The notes under the pieces: model-generated
The model's database searches: none
What the model was told of the DNA's origin: nothing
Seen by the model: the letters and a program-made list of their open reading frames with translations, nothing else
Program-made: the position numbers and the translations under genes
Assembly (NCBI RefSeq): GCF_002072175.1
Contig: NZ_MVIV01000005.1
Coordinates: forward strand, 5,714 to 69,713
Length of the DNA stretch: 64,000 nt
From: Actinomyces gaoshouyii
GTDB lineage: Bacteria; Actinomycetota; Actinomycetes; Actinomycetales; Actinomycetaceae
Reading direction: 5' to 3'
Shown here: positions 8,595 to 18,121 of the stretch, in pieces
Layout of the letters: each line of letters starts with the position of its first letter
Numbering within the stretch: the stretch's first letter is position 1

Positions 8595-9281
8595 TCAGCG
8601 CGCGGGAGCGCCCTGCTCCAGGAAGAGGTGGCGGGCGACATCGGCCGGCAGCACGATCGGCATGCCCGTGGGCCCCACGATGCGCACGCCCCCGGCCGAT
8701 CCGCGCAGCTCCACGCGGGCGCCCGCGCGGATCTCCGCGTCCTCCATCAGGCCCAGGAGCTCGGCGTCGGCCTGGATCGGCTCGCCGATCCGGCGCACGA
8801 CGGCGGATCCGACGCCGTCGCGGGCCACGCGGTCGGCGCTCGCCTCGTCCTCCCCCGGCGCGGGGTGGTCGGCCCGCCTGCCGGGGATGGGATTGCCGAA
8901 GGGATCGGAGGCCACGTCCCCGAGGATCTCGGCGAGCCGGTCCTCGACCCTCTCGCTCATGACGTGCTCCCAGCGGCAGGCCTCGTCGTGGATGTAGCGC
9001 CGATCGACGCCGACGACGTCGAGCAGCAGCCTTTCAGCAAGGCGGTGCTTGCGGATCACCTCCGTGGCCCGGCGCCGACCCTCCTCGGTGAGCTCCAGCG
9101 AGCGGTCCTCCGTGACCCTGATGAGCCCATCGCGCTCCATGCGCGCCACCGTCTGGGAGACCGTGGGGCCCGAGTGGTCGAGACGATCGACAATCCGCGC
9201 GCGAAGAGGGGTGACGCCGTCCTCTTCCAACTCGTAGACGGTCTTGAGGTACATCTCGGTGGTGTCGATGAGCTCGCTCAT
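8595..9281 (-). CDS. dtxR: DtxR/IdeR-type metal-dependent repressor
   Basis: I place the start at the ATG at 9281 because the protein then begins MSELIDTTEMYLKTVYELEE, matching the first residues of DtxR and IdeR; an upstream in-frame start at 9320 would add 13 unrelated residues. The 228-residue product has an N-terminal winged helix (HSGPTVSQTVARMERDGL), the metal-binding and dimerisation region (HRLAERLLLDVVG, then HDEACRWEHVMS and SPFGNPIPG) and a C-terminal SH3-like FeoA domain. Metal ligands Cys and His of the CRWEH segment are present. The family represses iron-uptake or manganese genes when metal is bound. Iron is more likely given the close match to DtxR/IdeR. An MFS exporter gene lies 103 bases upstream on the same strand. 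Confidence 0.92.
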   Translation of the reverse strand: MSELIDTTEMYLKTVYELEEDGVTPLRARIVDRLDHSGPTVSQTVARMERDGLIRVTEDRSLELTEEGRRRATEVIRKHRLAERLLLDVVGVDRRYIHDEACRWEHVMSERVEDRLAEILGDVASDPFGNPIPGRRADHPAPGEDEASADRVARDGVGSAVVRRIGEPIQADAELLGLMEDAEIRAGARVELRGSAGGVRIVGPTGMPIVLPADVARHLFLEQGAPAR

Positions 9282-9384
9282 ATGCGCTCGCGCCTCCTGC
9301 GACGACGGTTTCCCGCCCACACGGGCGGCCAGGCCCTCGCGCCGCCCCTCTCGTCGGGCGCGGGGACTGGGAGAAGGATATCGG

Positions 9385-10785
9385 TCACTCGCGCGCGGAC
9401 CCCGGAGCGCCGCCCGCCGGGGGCTGCTCGGGGACGCCCCCGGCGGCGGAGCGCTCGCGCGGACCCGTCATGCGCAGGTAGGGGCGTGTCGATGAGTGGG
9501 CCAGCTCCAGGCGCCAGCGGCGGCGCGTCCACACCAGCGCCGCCACCGAGACCAGGACGGCTGCCGCTCCCCCGACGAGCAGGGAGGCCCGAGGGCCCCA
9601 GGCGTCGGCGAGGCCTCCCATGATGGGGGCGCCGATCGGGGTCGTCCCCAGCTGGGCGATGATGTAGATGCTGATGACCCTGCCGCGCACCTCATCGGGC
9701 ACGGAGAGCTGGATTGCCTGGTTCGCGCCGGTCAGAACGGTGAGCACGCACAGGCCCACCGGGATGGTCGCCACGGCGAAGGCGATATAGGTGGGCATGA
9801 GCGCCATCACGATGGTGAACAGCCCGAGGAAGAAGGAGCCCGTCACCACGGTGCGCACGCGGGGGGAGCGACGCCTGGCCGCCCACAGGGCGCCCGCGAG
9901 CGATCCGATTGCGAAGACCGAGGAGACCGTGCCGTAGGCGTCGGACTCCAGGTGGAAGACACTGCGCACCATGGCGGCCATCGTGAGCTGGAAGTTGAGG
10001 GAGAAGGTCGACACGACCGTGACGACGCCGATGATGACGAGGATGTCGGTGCGGTGCCGGACGCAGGCCAGGCCCTCGCGCAACTGGCCCTTGGAGCGAG
10101 GGACCCTGGCGACGGGCCGGAGCTCGTCACCGCGCATGAGGATGAGGGCGAGCGCGGGGAACAGGAAGCTAGCGGCGTTGATCTCGAAGACGACGCCCGC
10201 TCCGACCCAGGCGATGACGACGCCCGCCGACGCCGGGCCCAGGAGTCGGGCGGCGTTGAAGGAGGCGGCGTTGAGGCCCATCGCGTTGGCCCGCGAGCCA
10301 GCCGGGACCAGCTGCGCCACGAAGCTCTGGCGGGCCGGGGCGTCGTAGGCGGCCGCGGCGCCAGAGGCCAGGGCCGCGAGGTAGACGTGCCAGAGCCGGG
10401 CATGGCCGAAGATGACCGCCAGCCCCAGGACGAGGGAGACCAGCCCCATCGCCGACTGGGTGGCGATGAGGAAGCGCCGCTGATCGACGCGATCCGCGAC
10501 GAGCCCGGCGTGGGCGGACAGGAGGAGGGCGGGGAGGAACTGAAGCGCGGTGGTGATGCCGGTGGCGGTGGCCGAGTCGTCGGTGAGGATGCGCAGGACG
10601 AGCCAGTCCTGGGCGACCCGCTGCATCCAAGTGCCCGTGTTGGCCACGAGGGCGGCGAAGAACCAGATCCGGTAGTTGTGGAATCGCAGGGAGGCGAAGG
10701 TACGGCCCTGCTCGGACCAGGCGGGGTCCTCCGCGAGCGCGGAGGACCCCGGGGTCGTGCTGGCAGTGCTGGCCGGCTCAGGCAA
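9385..10785 (-). CDS. MFS transporter (EntS-like exporter family)
   Basis: A 466-residue membrane protein of the MFS_3 type with about twelve hydrophobic segments. It begins with RFHNYRIWFFAALVANTGTWMQRVAQDWLVL, the usual first helix region of this family, and has the cytoplasmic loop signature ADRVDQRRFLIATQS between helices 2 and 3 and GGLADAWGPRASLLV near the C-terminus. Relatives include enterobactin exporters and many drug exporters of unknown substrate. The frame starts at a TTG codon that overlaps the end of the NCS2 gene by eight bases; the true start could lie a few codons inside. A DtxR-type gene follows, so a metallophore link is possible but unproven. Confidence 0.85.
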   Translation of the reverse strand: MPEPASTASTTPGSSALAEDPAWSEQGRTFASLRFHNYRIWFFAALVANTGTWMQRVAQDWLVLRILTDDSATATGITTALQFLPALLLSAHAGLVADRVDQRRFLIATQSAMGLVSLVLGLAVIFGHARLWHVYLAALASGAAAAYDAPARQSFVAQLVPAGSRANAMGLNAASFNAARLLGPASAGVVIAWVGAGVVFEINAASFLFPALALILMRGDELRPVARVPRSKGQLREGLACVRHRTDILVIIGVVTVVSTFSLNFQLTMAAMVRSVFHLESDAYGTVSSVFAIGSLAGALWAARRRSPRVRTVVTGSFFLGLFTIVMALMPTYIAFAVATIPVGLCVLTVLTGANQAIQLSVPDEVRGRVISIYIIAQLGTTPIGAPIMGGLADAWGPRASLLVGGAAAVLVSVAALVWTRRRWRLELAHSSTRPYLRMTGPRERSAAGGVPEQPPAGGAPGSARE

Positions 10786-12253
10786 GGCCGAGGATCTCCT
10801 TGATGGGCGCCATCGTGAAGTAGACCGCGAACAGCGCCGCGGTCAGCCACATGAGCGGATGGACCCGGCGCGCACGGCCGACGGCGATCTCGACGAGCGC
10901 GTAGGTCAGGAAGCCCGCCCCGATGCCATTGGTGATCGAGTAGGAGAACGGCATCATGATGATGGTCACGAAGGCGGGGATGCCCAGCTCGGGCCGCTTC
11001 CAATCGATGTCTGCCACCTGGGTCATCATGAGGAAGCCGACGACGACGAGCGCGGGGGTGGCCGCCTCGTAGGGGACCATCGCGACGAGCGGCGACAGGA
11101 AGACCGAGGTGAGGAACAGGGCCCCGGTGACGACGTTCGCCAGGCCCGTGCGCGCGCCCTCTCCGACGCCCGCCGCGGACTCCACGTAAGAGGTGTTGGA
11201 GGACACTGCGCCGAGGCCGCCGACGATGGCACCCACGGAGTCCACCACGAGGATCTCGCGGGTGCGCGGAGGGTTGCCGTCCTCGTCGAGGAGGCCCCCC
11301 TCGGCGCCGATGGCCACCATCGTGCCCATCGTGTCGAAGAAGTCGGCGAGCATCATGGAGAAGACGAGCAGGACGATCGACACGGCGCCGGCCTTCTCGA
11401 AGGAGCCCAGCAGGGAGAAGTGGCCCAGGCCCGACAGGTCCGGCACGGAGACGGGGCTGCCGCTCAACGAGGGGACGCTCAGCGCCCAGCCCGTGGGGTT
11501 GGAGCCCTCCTCGAAGGCGCCCAGGCCCTGGACGGCCTCGATGATGACGGCCAGGAGCGTGGCGCTGACGATGCCGATGAGGATGGCGCCGCGGACCTTG
11601 CGAATGTGCAGGATGACGGTCAGGAACAGGCCGAGCAGGAAGACGATGACGGGCCAGCCCTTGAGGGAGCCGCCCAGGCCGAGCTCGAGGGGCGTGCCGC
11701 CGGCGCGCACGACCTTGGCGTCCACCAGCCCGATGAGGGCGATGAACAGGCCGATGCCCACGCTGATGGCGGTGCGCAGGAAGGGCGGGACGGCCCGGAA
11801 GACGGCCTCGCGGAAGCCGGTGAGGACGAGGATGAGGATGATGACGCCCTCGATGACGACGATGCCCATGGCGTCGGCGAAGGTCATGCCGTGATTGCCG
11901 ACGATCGTGTAGGCGACCATCGCGTTGATGCCGAGCCCGGCGGCCATGGCCAGCGGGTAGTTGGCGACGACGCCCATGAGGATCGTCATGACCCCGGCGA
12001 TGAGCGCGGTGCCGGCGGCGATCTTCGCCTTGGCGCTGGTCACATCGCCGTCGCCCGCGAGAGCGCTGCCGAGGATGAGCGGGTTCAGCACGAGGATGTA
12101 GCTCATCGTGAAGAAGGTGACGACGCCGCCGCGGAGCTCGCGGGCGACGGTCGAGCCGCGCTCGGTGATGCGGAAGAAGCGGTCGAGAGCCGGCAGGAAG
12201 GCGGAGGGGGCGGGGCGGGAGGGCGCGGTGCGCCCGGGCGAAGTGGTGCTCAC
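10778..12253 (-). CDS. NCS2 purine permease (AzgA/guanine-hypoxanthine type)
   Basis: A 491-residue permease with 12-14 hydrophobic segments. I chose the GTG at 12253 because the protein then has a short N-terminal tail before RFFRITERGSTVARELRGGVVTFFTMSYILVLNP, the typical opening of AzgA-type transporters; the open frame continues far upstream but over the divergent gene. Family hallmarks are GLGINAMVAYTIV, the motif SNTSYVESAAGVGEGARTGL and the acidic DFFDTMGTMVAIG segment. The likely role is proton-coupled uptake of guanine, hypoxanthine or adenine. The MFS gene follows directly with a short overlap. Confidence 0.9.
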   Translation of the reverse strand: MSTTSPGRTAPSRPAPSAFLPALDRFFRITERGSTVARELRGGVVTFFTMSYILVLNPLILGSALAGDGDVTSAKAKIAAGTALIAGVMTILMGVVANYPLAMAAGLGINAMVAYTIVGNHGMTFADAMGIVVIEGVIILILVLTGFREAVFRAVPPFLRTAISVGIGLFIALIGLVDAKVVRAGGTPLELGLGGSLKGWPVIVFLLGLFLTVILHIRKVRGAILIGIVSATLLAVIIEAVQGLGAFEEGSNPTGWALSVPSLSGSPVSVPDLSGLGHFSLLGSFEKAGAVSIVLLVFSMMLADFFDTMGTMVAIGAEGGLLDEDGNPPRTREILVVDSVGAIVGGLGAVSSNTSYVESAAGVGEGARTGLANVVTGALFLTSVFLSPLVAMVPYEAATPALVVVGFLMMTQVADIDWKRPELGIPAFVTIIMMPFSYSITNGIGAGFLTYALVEIAVGRARRVHPLMWLTAALFAVYFTMAPIKEILGLA

Positions 12254-12337
12254 GCTGCCCCATTGTCGCAGACCCCGGAGGCGGCCACGACACCGTGTCA
12301 GGAGCCGACGGCGGCGCGGGCGAACCATAATGGACCC

Positions 12338-13300
12338 ATGAAGATCCTGCTCACGGCCACCTCCCACCTCGATCCATCGCCTCTGAGCGCCGACGGCCAC
12401 GAGGTGGTCGTCTTCGATGAGACCGCTCCGGTCCCTCCCGAGCACCGCGATGCGGAGGCGATGATCCTGTGGGGAATGGGCGGCGCTCGGGCCTTCGCGA
12501 CTCTGCGGGAGATGGCCGGTTACATGACGAGCCTGCGCTGGATCCAGACCCTCGCCGCCGGGCCGGACGCCATCCTCGCCGCGGGCTTGCCCGACTCCGT
12601 CGCGATCACCACGGGGCGGCACTTCCACGACGCGACGGTGGCCGAGCACACGCTGGCCCTCGCCCTGGCCTGCGCGCGATCCCTGCCCCGGGCGCTGGCG
12701 GCGCAGCACGAGCACCGGTGGGCCCATGAGCTCGGCGGGGCGAAGCCCTTGCACGATCCCGACCGCCTGACCACCCTCATCGGCGCCCGCGCGCTCATCT
12801 GGGGCTTCGGCGCGATCGGCCAGGCCACCGCGCGGCTGCTGAGTGCCGTCGGCGCCCACGTGCGCGGGGTGGCCCGCAGCGCGGGAACGCGGGCGGGCTA
12901 CAAGGTGATCGCCGTGGACGACATCGACGCCGCCCTGCCCACCACTGACCTGCTCGTCATGATCCTGCCCGCCACGCCGTCCACGGCCGGGGCCCTCGAT
13001 GCCCGGCGGCTGGCCCTGCTGCCGCGGCGCGCTATCGTGGTCAACACGGGACGGGGATCCACGGTGGACGCATCGGCCCTGAACGCCGCGCTGCACGAGG
13101 GGAGGATCGCCGCCGCCGGCCTGGACGTCACCGATCCGGAGCCGCTCCCGGCCGATTCCCCGCTCTGGGACGCCCCGAACCTCATCCTCACCCCGCATGG
13201 CGCGGGCGGACGACCCGTGGGCGCGATGGAGCGGATCGTGCGCAACGCCGGAATCGTGGCCGCCTCACCCGCGGGCGAGCCGATCGAGGGGCTGGCATGA
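12338..13300 (+). CDS. D-isomer-specific 2-hydroxyacid dehydrogenase family
   Basis: A 320-residue protein starting at the ATG at 12338, 84 bases from the divergent permease start. The NAD-binding Rossmann motif ALIWGFGAIGQATARLL is near residue 150. The three catalytic positions are present: Arg in NTGRGSTVD, Glu in DVTDPEPLP and His in LTPHGAGG. The N-terminal substrate domain is short and divergent, so the substrate cannot be read; glyoxylate/hydroxypyruvate or phosphoglycerate-like acids are typical. The stop overlaps the start of the radical SAM gene by four bases (ATGA), so the two are co-translated. Confidence 0.88.
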   Translation: MKILLTATSHLDPSPLSADGHEVVVFDETAPVPPEHRDAEAMILWGMGGARAFATLREMAGYMTSLRWIQTLAAGPDAILAAGLPDSVAITTGRHFHDATVAEHTLALALACARSLPRALAAQHEHRWAHELGGAKPLHDPDRLTTLIGARALIWGFGAIGQATARLLSAVGAHVRGVARSAGTRAGYKVIAVDDIDAALPTTDLLVMILPATPSTAGALDARRLALLPRRAIVVNTGRGSTVDASALNAALHEGRIAAAGLDVTDPEPLPADSPLWDAPNLILTPHGAGGRPVGAMERIVRNAGIVAASPAGEPIEGLA

Positions 13301-14592
13301 CGCCGTCGCCCGCGGCCCCCGCCCGGCGCCCCTCCGCCCGGCCGGTGCGCGTCCAGCGCCATGACCCCGCCCAGCGCCCGATGCTCGTCACCTGGGAGGC
13401 CACTCGCGCCTGCGCCCTGGCCTGCCGCCACTGCCGAGCCGAGGCCGTCCCACTGCGCAGCCCCCTCGAACTGGGCCTGGATGAGGCGAAGGCGCTCATG
13501 GACGAGGCGGCCGCCTTCGGCAGGCCCGCCGTCATCTTCATCATCACCGGGGGCGACTGCTTCGAGCGGCCAGACCTGGCCGAGCTGGCCGCCTACGGGA
13601 CGGAACTGGGACTGCATGTGGCGCTCTCGCCGTCGGGGACGGACAAGCTCACCAAGGAGGCGCTCTCCGAGCTGCAGGAGGCAGGTGTCGGCGCCATCTC
13701 CCTGTCCATCGACGGCGCCACGGCCGCCACGCACGACGCCTTCCGGGGATTGGAGCGCACCTTCGACCGCACGATCGCCGGCTGGGAGGCCGCCCGCGAG
13801 CTGGGGATGAAGGTGCAGATCAACTCCGTGGTGGCGCGCCACAACGTCCATGAGCTGCCGGATATCGCCGCCCTGGTGCGCGAGCACGGGGCGATGACCT
13901 GGTCCGGATTCCTCCTGGTGCCCACGGGGCGCGGCATCGACTTGGGCGCTCTGGACGCCGATGAGGTGGAGGACGTGCTCGGCGCCTTCTACGACATGGG
14001 CGAGGCCGTCCCCGTGCGCACCACCGAGGGGCACCACTTCCGGCGCGTGTGCCTCCAGCGCCAGGTCCTCGCCGATCGGGGCGTCACCGACGAGGAGATG
14101 ATGCGGATCATGGGGTACGGGCCCCTGTACCGCCAGTTGCGTGAGCGCATCGCCGAGCTCGGGCTCGACTCGGGGCCCCGGCGGCGGCGCCCGCCGATCA
14201 CCGTGAGCTCGGGCAGCGGCTTCGTGTTCGTCTCCCACACCGGGGAGGTGACGCCCTCGGGCTTCCTGGAGAAGAGCGCAGGGAACGTGCGCGACTCCTC
14301 GCTAACTGAGATCTACCGCCGCTCCGAGGTGTTCACCGGCGTGCGCGACCCGGGTCTGCTGAAGGGCCGCTGCGGGGCCTGCGAGTACAAGGCCGTGTGC
14401 GGCGGCAGTCGGGCGCGCGCCTACAACATGACCGGCGATCTCCATGCGGAGGACGCCTCCTGCAACTACCGCCCCGGCAGCTTCCCCTTCCCCGACGACG
14501 TCGCCGCGCTCATGAGCGGGGTCGGCGGGGGCTCAGGCACGGGTGGGCATGAGGGCCTCGAGGTCGGCAAGGCTGGTCAGGGCGGTCACTGA
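13297..14592 (+). CDS. Radical SAM/SPASM protein, AhbD/NirJ-like
   Basis: A 431-residue protein. The radical SAM cluster motif CALACRHC is near residue 37 in the context LVTWEATRACALACRHCRAEA. The SAM-binding GGD follows in FIITGGDCF. A C-terminal SPASM region near 350-390 has GRCGACEYKAVCGGSRARAYNM followed by DASCNY, giving Cys ligands for auxiliary clusters. This layout is shared by haem-synthesis enzymes AhbD/NirJ and by a related family of unknown substrate. I cannot tell which. No other haem genes are adjacent, and the partner is a 2-hydroxyacid dehydrogenase. The last 20 codons overlap the convergent DUF3027 gene by 60 bases. Confidence 0.85.
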   Translation: MTPSPAAPARRPSARPVRVQRHDPAQRPMLVTWEATRACALACRHCRAEAVPLRSPLELGLDEAKALMDEAAAFGRPAVIFIITGGDCFERPDLAELAAYGTELGLHVALSPSGTDKLTKEALSELQEAGVGAISLSIDGATAATHDAFRGLERTFDRTIAGWEAARELGMKVQINSVVARHNVHELPDIAALVREHGAMTWSGFLLVPTGRGIDLGALDADEVEDVLGAFYDMGEAVPVRTTEGHHFRRVCLQRQVLADRGVTDEEMMRIMGYGPLYRQLRERIAELGLDSGPRRRRPPITVSSGSGFVFVSHTGEVTPSGFLEKSAGNVRDSSLTEIYRRSEVFTGVRDPGLLKGRCGACEYKAVCGGSRARAYNMTGDLHAEDASCNYRPGSFPFPDDVAALMSGVGGGSGTGGHEGLEVGKAGQGGH

Positions 14593-15888
14593 GTCAGCCG
14601 CCTCATCCTCGGCATCGGGCCCGCCCGAGGGCCCGGCGGGCGCGACGGGCCCGGTGGAGCGCTCCGCGCCGAGCTCGGCGGCCAGACCCGCGACGGCGTC
14701 GCGCGCGGAGACGGCGCGATCCTCGCCGGTGCCGGCGGGCCCCGGCTCATCATCGCCCACGGGCGCCCGGGTCTCGGCCCCGGGTGCGACGCCGACGGGG
14801 CCCGGGGCTTGCGGGGCCTCGTCGGCGGCGGGCCCGGCCGCCTCCTCGGCGGATCGCTCGGCGACGGGCCCCGCCGTTCCCCCAGCCGGAGGGCCCTCCT
14901 CGGCCACCTCATCCAATGGGACACCACCGCGCAGGTCCCGGCCGTCGGAGGCGACGACCTCCATGCGGCCCTCGTCGACGCGGGAGGGCGCCACCGGCCA
15001 CTCCGGCCCCTGGTCGGGCACATCGGTCTCGGAGTGGGCGCCGCAGCCGTGGTCGAGGGAGACGACGGCGCCGTCGTCGGGGGCCCACTCATTGGCGCAG
15101 ATCCCGAAGGCCTGCCGGAAGGGCCCCGTCATGGGGATGAAGAAGCCGCATGTGGAGCACGTGGCGTGGGCCTTGCGGACGCCGTCGGCGTGGGGGCCGT
15201 GGTCGCCGTCGTACCAGCGCTGGGCGGCGCGCTGGACGCCCTCGGGGCTGAGGACCCGCGCGCGCCCGAGGTCCAGCTCATCGAGAGCGACCCTGTCCCC
15301 CTCCTCGTCGCCGGTGGCCTCCCAGCCGGGCTCGAGACGCTCGTCGGTCTCTCGCAGAGGGAGCCGGTCGGAGCGGCCGACATCCCCGGGGGCCAGGCGG
15401 TCCGCCCAGGGCACCCACACGGGGGCGAGGAGCGCGTCCTCGCCGGGCAGCAGCTCGAGCTCGACCACGGTGGCCGTCCGCGAGCGCGGCGAGCGGCTCA
15501 TCGTGACGGCCCAGCGCCAGCCGCGGTAGCCGGCCAGGGTGCACTCGAAGAGATGGGTGACGAGGCGCTCGGCGTCCGCGCGGGCGGCCGTGTGGGCCCC
15601 GATGGTCTCGGGGATCGTGATCTCCATAAGGGCGGCCCGCGCGAGTTCGACGGCGGTCGCACTGGTCAGCGTGCGGTCCTTGGCGGCGAGAGCGGCCTGG
15701 GACGCCGTGGGCAGCGAGCCCCCGCGGACCAGGGCCGCGGTGGCGGGGTCGCTGGCGGTCCCGATGCTTCCCCGGGGGACCTCGGGGGCCTCGGGGCTCT
15801 GCGGAGTCGCGCTCATCTCGGGGGAGGTCGCACCGGCCACGGCGCTCTCGGTTCCAGTCACGCGCCCCAGTGTAGAGGGGGTGTCCAC
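14533..15888 (-). CDS. DUF3027 protein
   Basis: A protein of up to 451 residues belonging to the actinobacterial DUF3027 family. The conserved part runs from about residue 80 (ARAALMEI, then ETIGAH and LVTHLFECTLAGYRGWRWAVTM) to about 300, including the short zinc-ribbon-like pair CSTCGFFIPM and FGICANEWAPDDG and the ending DHGCGAHSE. The remainder is a long Pro/Ala/Gly/Glu-rich disordered tail. Function is unknown. A GTG at 15888 is the longest start; a second GTG at 15861 follows a TACACT that could be a -10 element for a nearly leaderless transcript. The gene often sits beside XPB-helicase genes in this phylum, as here. Confidence 0.85.
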   Translation of the reverse strand: MDTPSTLGRVTGTESAVAGATSPEMSATPQSPEAPEVPRGSIGTASDPATAALVRGGSLPTASQAALAAKDRTLTSATAVELARAALMEITIPETIGAHTAARADAERLVTHLFECTLAGYRGWRWAVTMSRSPRSRTATVVELELLPGEDALLAPVWVPWADRLAPGDVGRSDRLPLRETDERLEPGWEATGDEEGDRVALDELDLGRARVLSPEGVQRAAQRWYDGDHGPHADGVRKAHATCSTCGFFIPMTGPFRQAFGICANEWAPDDGAVVSLDHGCGAHSETDVPDQGPEWPVAPSRVDEGRMEVVASDGRDLRGGVPLDEVAEEGPPAGGTAGPVAERSAEEAAGPAADEAPQAPGPVGVAPGAETRAPVGDDEPGPAGTGEDRAVSARDAVAGLAAELGAERSTGPVAPAGPSGGPDAEDEAADSVTALTSLADLEALMPTRA

Positions 15889-15944
15889 GCCCCGCCCGCC
15901 GGCGGGCCCGTCGCGGGGCGCCCTCCCAGGGACGTGGGCGCCGG

Positions 15945-18062
15945 TCAGTCCCGGCTGATCGGCTCCACGGAGACGATGCGGTGGATGGCGACGGTCACCT
16001 CGGTCTCGCGCACGACGTCGGCGAGCCTGACCCGCCCGGGCTCGACGGCGCGCACCCGCACCGTCCTCTCCTGGACCTCACCGTCGGGTCCCGCCAGACG
16101 CAGGCGCAGCAGGGAGCGGTTGGCCTGCCCCTGCCGCAGGACGGCCAGGGCGTGGACGGGGTCACTCGCGACAACGGTCGGCCCGGCGGCGGCGAGGGCC
16201 TCCTGGCCGGCGCGCATCCTGCCGACCATGACGGCGAGCTCCCGGTTGGTGGGGGCGCGGCGTCGGGAGGCGATGACGTGGCCCGGCCGGGTGGGCTCGG
16301 GCGCGGCGCCCCGGCCGCGCGCACCATCGGCACCGCCCGGGGCGAGAGCGGCGCCGTCGATGACGAGGCGGCCCTGCCCGTCCTCCATGACGGGCGCGAG
16401 CCCCGCGGCCCGCAGCTCGCGCAGGACCTGCCCGGCACTGGCGGTCGCGGTGATGATCCCGGGGGCGGCCTCGTTCAGGCCGAGGCCGGCCAGCCGGAAC
16501 TCGGTGAGGAGGCCCGCAGCGGTGGCCGGGTCGGGGATGCGCAGGATCGAGGCGATGGGCCGCACGCGGATCGCCCCGTGGCGGCGGGCGGCGTCCTCGA
16601 CAAGGGCCTCCAGCGCCCCCGGCAGGGGGACGGGACTGTAGGCGCCGAGCGCGTCGAGGAGCTCGGTGGCGCTCAAACCCGCGTCGAGGGCGCCGCGCAC
16701 GGAGTCGGGGGTGAATCGGAGGGTGAGGGCGCCGCCGCGCGATTCGACAACGGCGCTGCGTTCGAGCAGGGCGGCGAGCGGCGCGACGGGACGGCCCGGA
16801 ACGATCGCGGTGAGGTCGGACTGGACCAGCAGCATGGGCACCGGCTCGGGCAGGTCGGCGGCAAGCGCGTCCTCCAGGACGCCCAGGGAGGCCGGATCCG
16901 CATCGGCGCCCGGGAACGCGTGCTCGGCCAGGGCGCGGCCCGCGCGCGAGAGCGCTCCGGCACCTGTGATCCCCAGGAGCTCGGCCTCAGCGAGGATCGC
17001 GGTGATGGCACCCTCGGGGATGGGGCGGCGGGGGCGGGCCGCGGTGAGGGCCGCGCGCACGAAGCCGGGAGTGGCGGAGGCGCCGTCGGGCAGCGTGGCC
17101 AGGAGGTGCAGGATGCGGTGCCGCAGGGAGCGGGCCCAGGGGGCCTCGGCGGCGTCGCCGAGCACTGCTCTCAGGACGCCATCCTCACTGCGGCTGCCGA
17201 CCAGCCACGGAGTGCGGGCGCTGGAGGCCCATGCGGTGGCGAGGGCGGCCCAGCGCTCGGGCAGGGGCGGGGCGTCGCCATGGGAGAGCCAGACCAGGGC
17301 GGGGGCTGCGGGGAGCCAGGCAGCCCCGTCGTCGTCGAGGCCGAGGAGGCCCGCGGCGGCGGCGATCTCGACAATGGTGGCGACCTGGGCAGGGGCCAGG
17401 CCGAGGGCCCCGGCTGTGCGGGCCAGGGGGCGCACGCCGACGCCGCCGGTGCGCAGGAGGGGGCCCGGCTCGCGCAACCACTCGCGCAGGAGCGCGGTGA
17501 CGAGGCGGACGGCCTCCTCGGCGTGCTGGGCGGACTCGGCGGCGATGGTCCGGGGCTCGATGATGGTCAGCGAGTCGGGGCTGGGGCCGGTGAGGTCTTC
17601 GGCGGGCGGGGGCCAGGAGGCGGTGCCGGGCGCGAGGGCCTCGGCGAGGCCGGGGGCGGGCCGGTTCGAGATCGTCAGGGCGAGGCGGGAGAGCTGGGAG
17701 AGCCGGTCGGCGACGGTCTCGAGGGGCAGGGACAGTCGATCGGCGAGGAGTGCGGCGAGGTCGTCGGAGCCGGCAGTGCCGACGGGCCCTGCTTGCCCGA
17801 GGACGGGGATGACGAGGCCCTCGGCGACGGCGATGGCGGCCGCGTCGAGCTGGGCGAGGGCGAGATCGGTGCTGGTTCGCCCGGCGGCGCGGGCCGCGAG
17901 CGCGGTGAAGGAGGGCGACGACGGGGCGAGGAGGTCGGGGCGGGCCAGGAGGAGGTCGGCGATCTCGCGATCGGGCAGGGCGGTCAGGCGCGCGGCCAGG
18001 TCCTCCACCGTCGCCGGGACTGGTGCGCTCGCCGCGCGCCGCCGCGTCTCCTCACTGCTCAT
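15945..18062 (-). CDS. XPB-helicase-associated protein (helicase_C_3-like)
   Basis: A 705-residue protein of the family found next to XPB-type helicases in actinobacteria. I chose the ATG at 18062, which is preceded by GGTGGG, over a GTG at 18089. The N-terminus has the repeated pattern LAARLTALPDREIADLLLARPDLLAPS typical of the family, followed by several winged-helix-like segments. The C-terminal 200 residues include a region like the XPB N-terminal domain (LLVQSDLTAIVPGRP, with RFTPDSVRGALDAGL). Role in DNA repair or transcription is presumed from the conserved pairing. The helicase lies on the opposite strand 1.4 kb away, with an ATPase gene in between. Confidence 0.85.
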   Translation of the reverse strand: MSSEETRRRAASAPVPATVEDLAARLTALPDREIADLLLARPDLLAPSSPSFTALAARAAGRTSTDLALAQLDAAAIAVAEGLVIPVLGQAGPVGTAGSDDLAALLADRLSLPLETVADRLSQLSRLALTISNRPAPGLAEALAPGTASWPPPAEDLTGPSPDSLTIIEPRTIAAESAQHAEEAVRLVTALLREWLREPGPLLRTGGVGVRPLARTAGALGLAPAQVATIVEIAAAAGLLGLDDDGAAWLPAAPALVWLSHGDAPPLPERWAALATAWASSARTPWLVGSRSEDGVLRAVLGDAAEAPWARSLRHRILHLLATLPDGASATPGFVRAALTAARPRRPIPEGAITAILAEAELLGITGAGALSRAGRALAEHAFPGADADPASLGVLEDALAADLPEPVPMLLVQSDLTAIVPGRPVAPLAALLERSAVVESRGGALTLRFTPDSVRGALDAGLSATELLDALGAYSPVPLPGALEALVEDAARRHGAIRVRPIASILRIPDPATAAGLLTEFRLAGLGLNEAAPGIITATASAGQVLRELRAAGLAPVMEDGQGRLVIDGAALAPGGADGARGRGAAPEPTRPGHVIASRRRAPTNRELAVMVGRMRAGQEALAAAGPTVVASDPVHALAVLRQGQANRSLLRLRLAGPDGEVQERTVRVRAVEPGRVRLADVVRETEVTVAIHRIVSVEPISRD

Positions 18063-18121
18063 CCCACCAACGGTACAGCCCCGCGCCACCCCACCCCGCG
18101 TCCCCGACGTCTACAGGAATA

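Noticed and set aside
13297..14592. Radical SAM protein as a RiPP or mycofactocin maturase
   Set aside because: No precursor peptide, RRE-domain protein or other maturation gene lies beside it.
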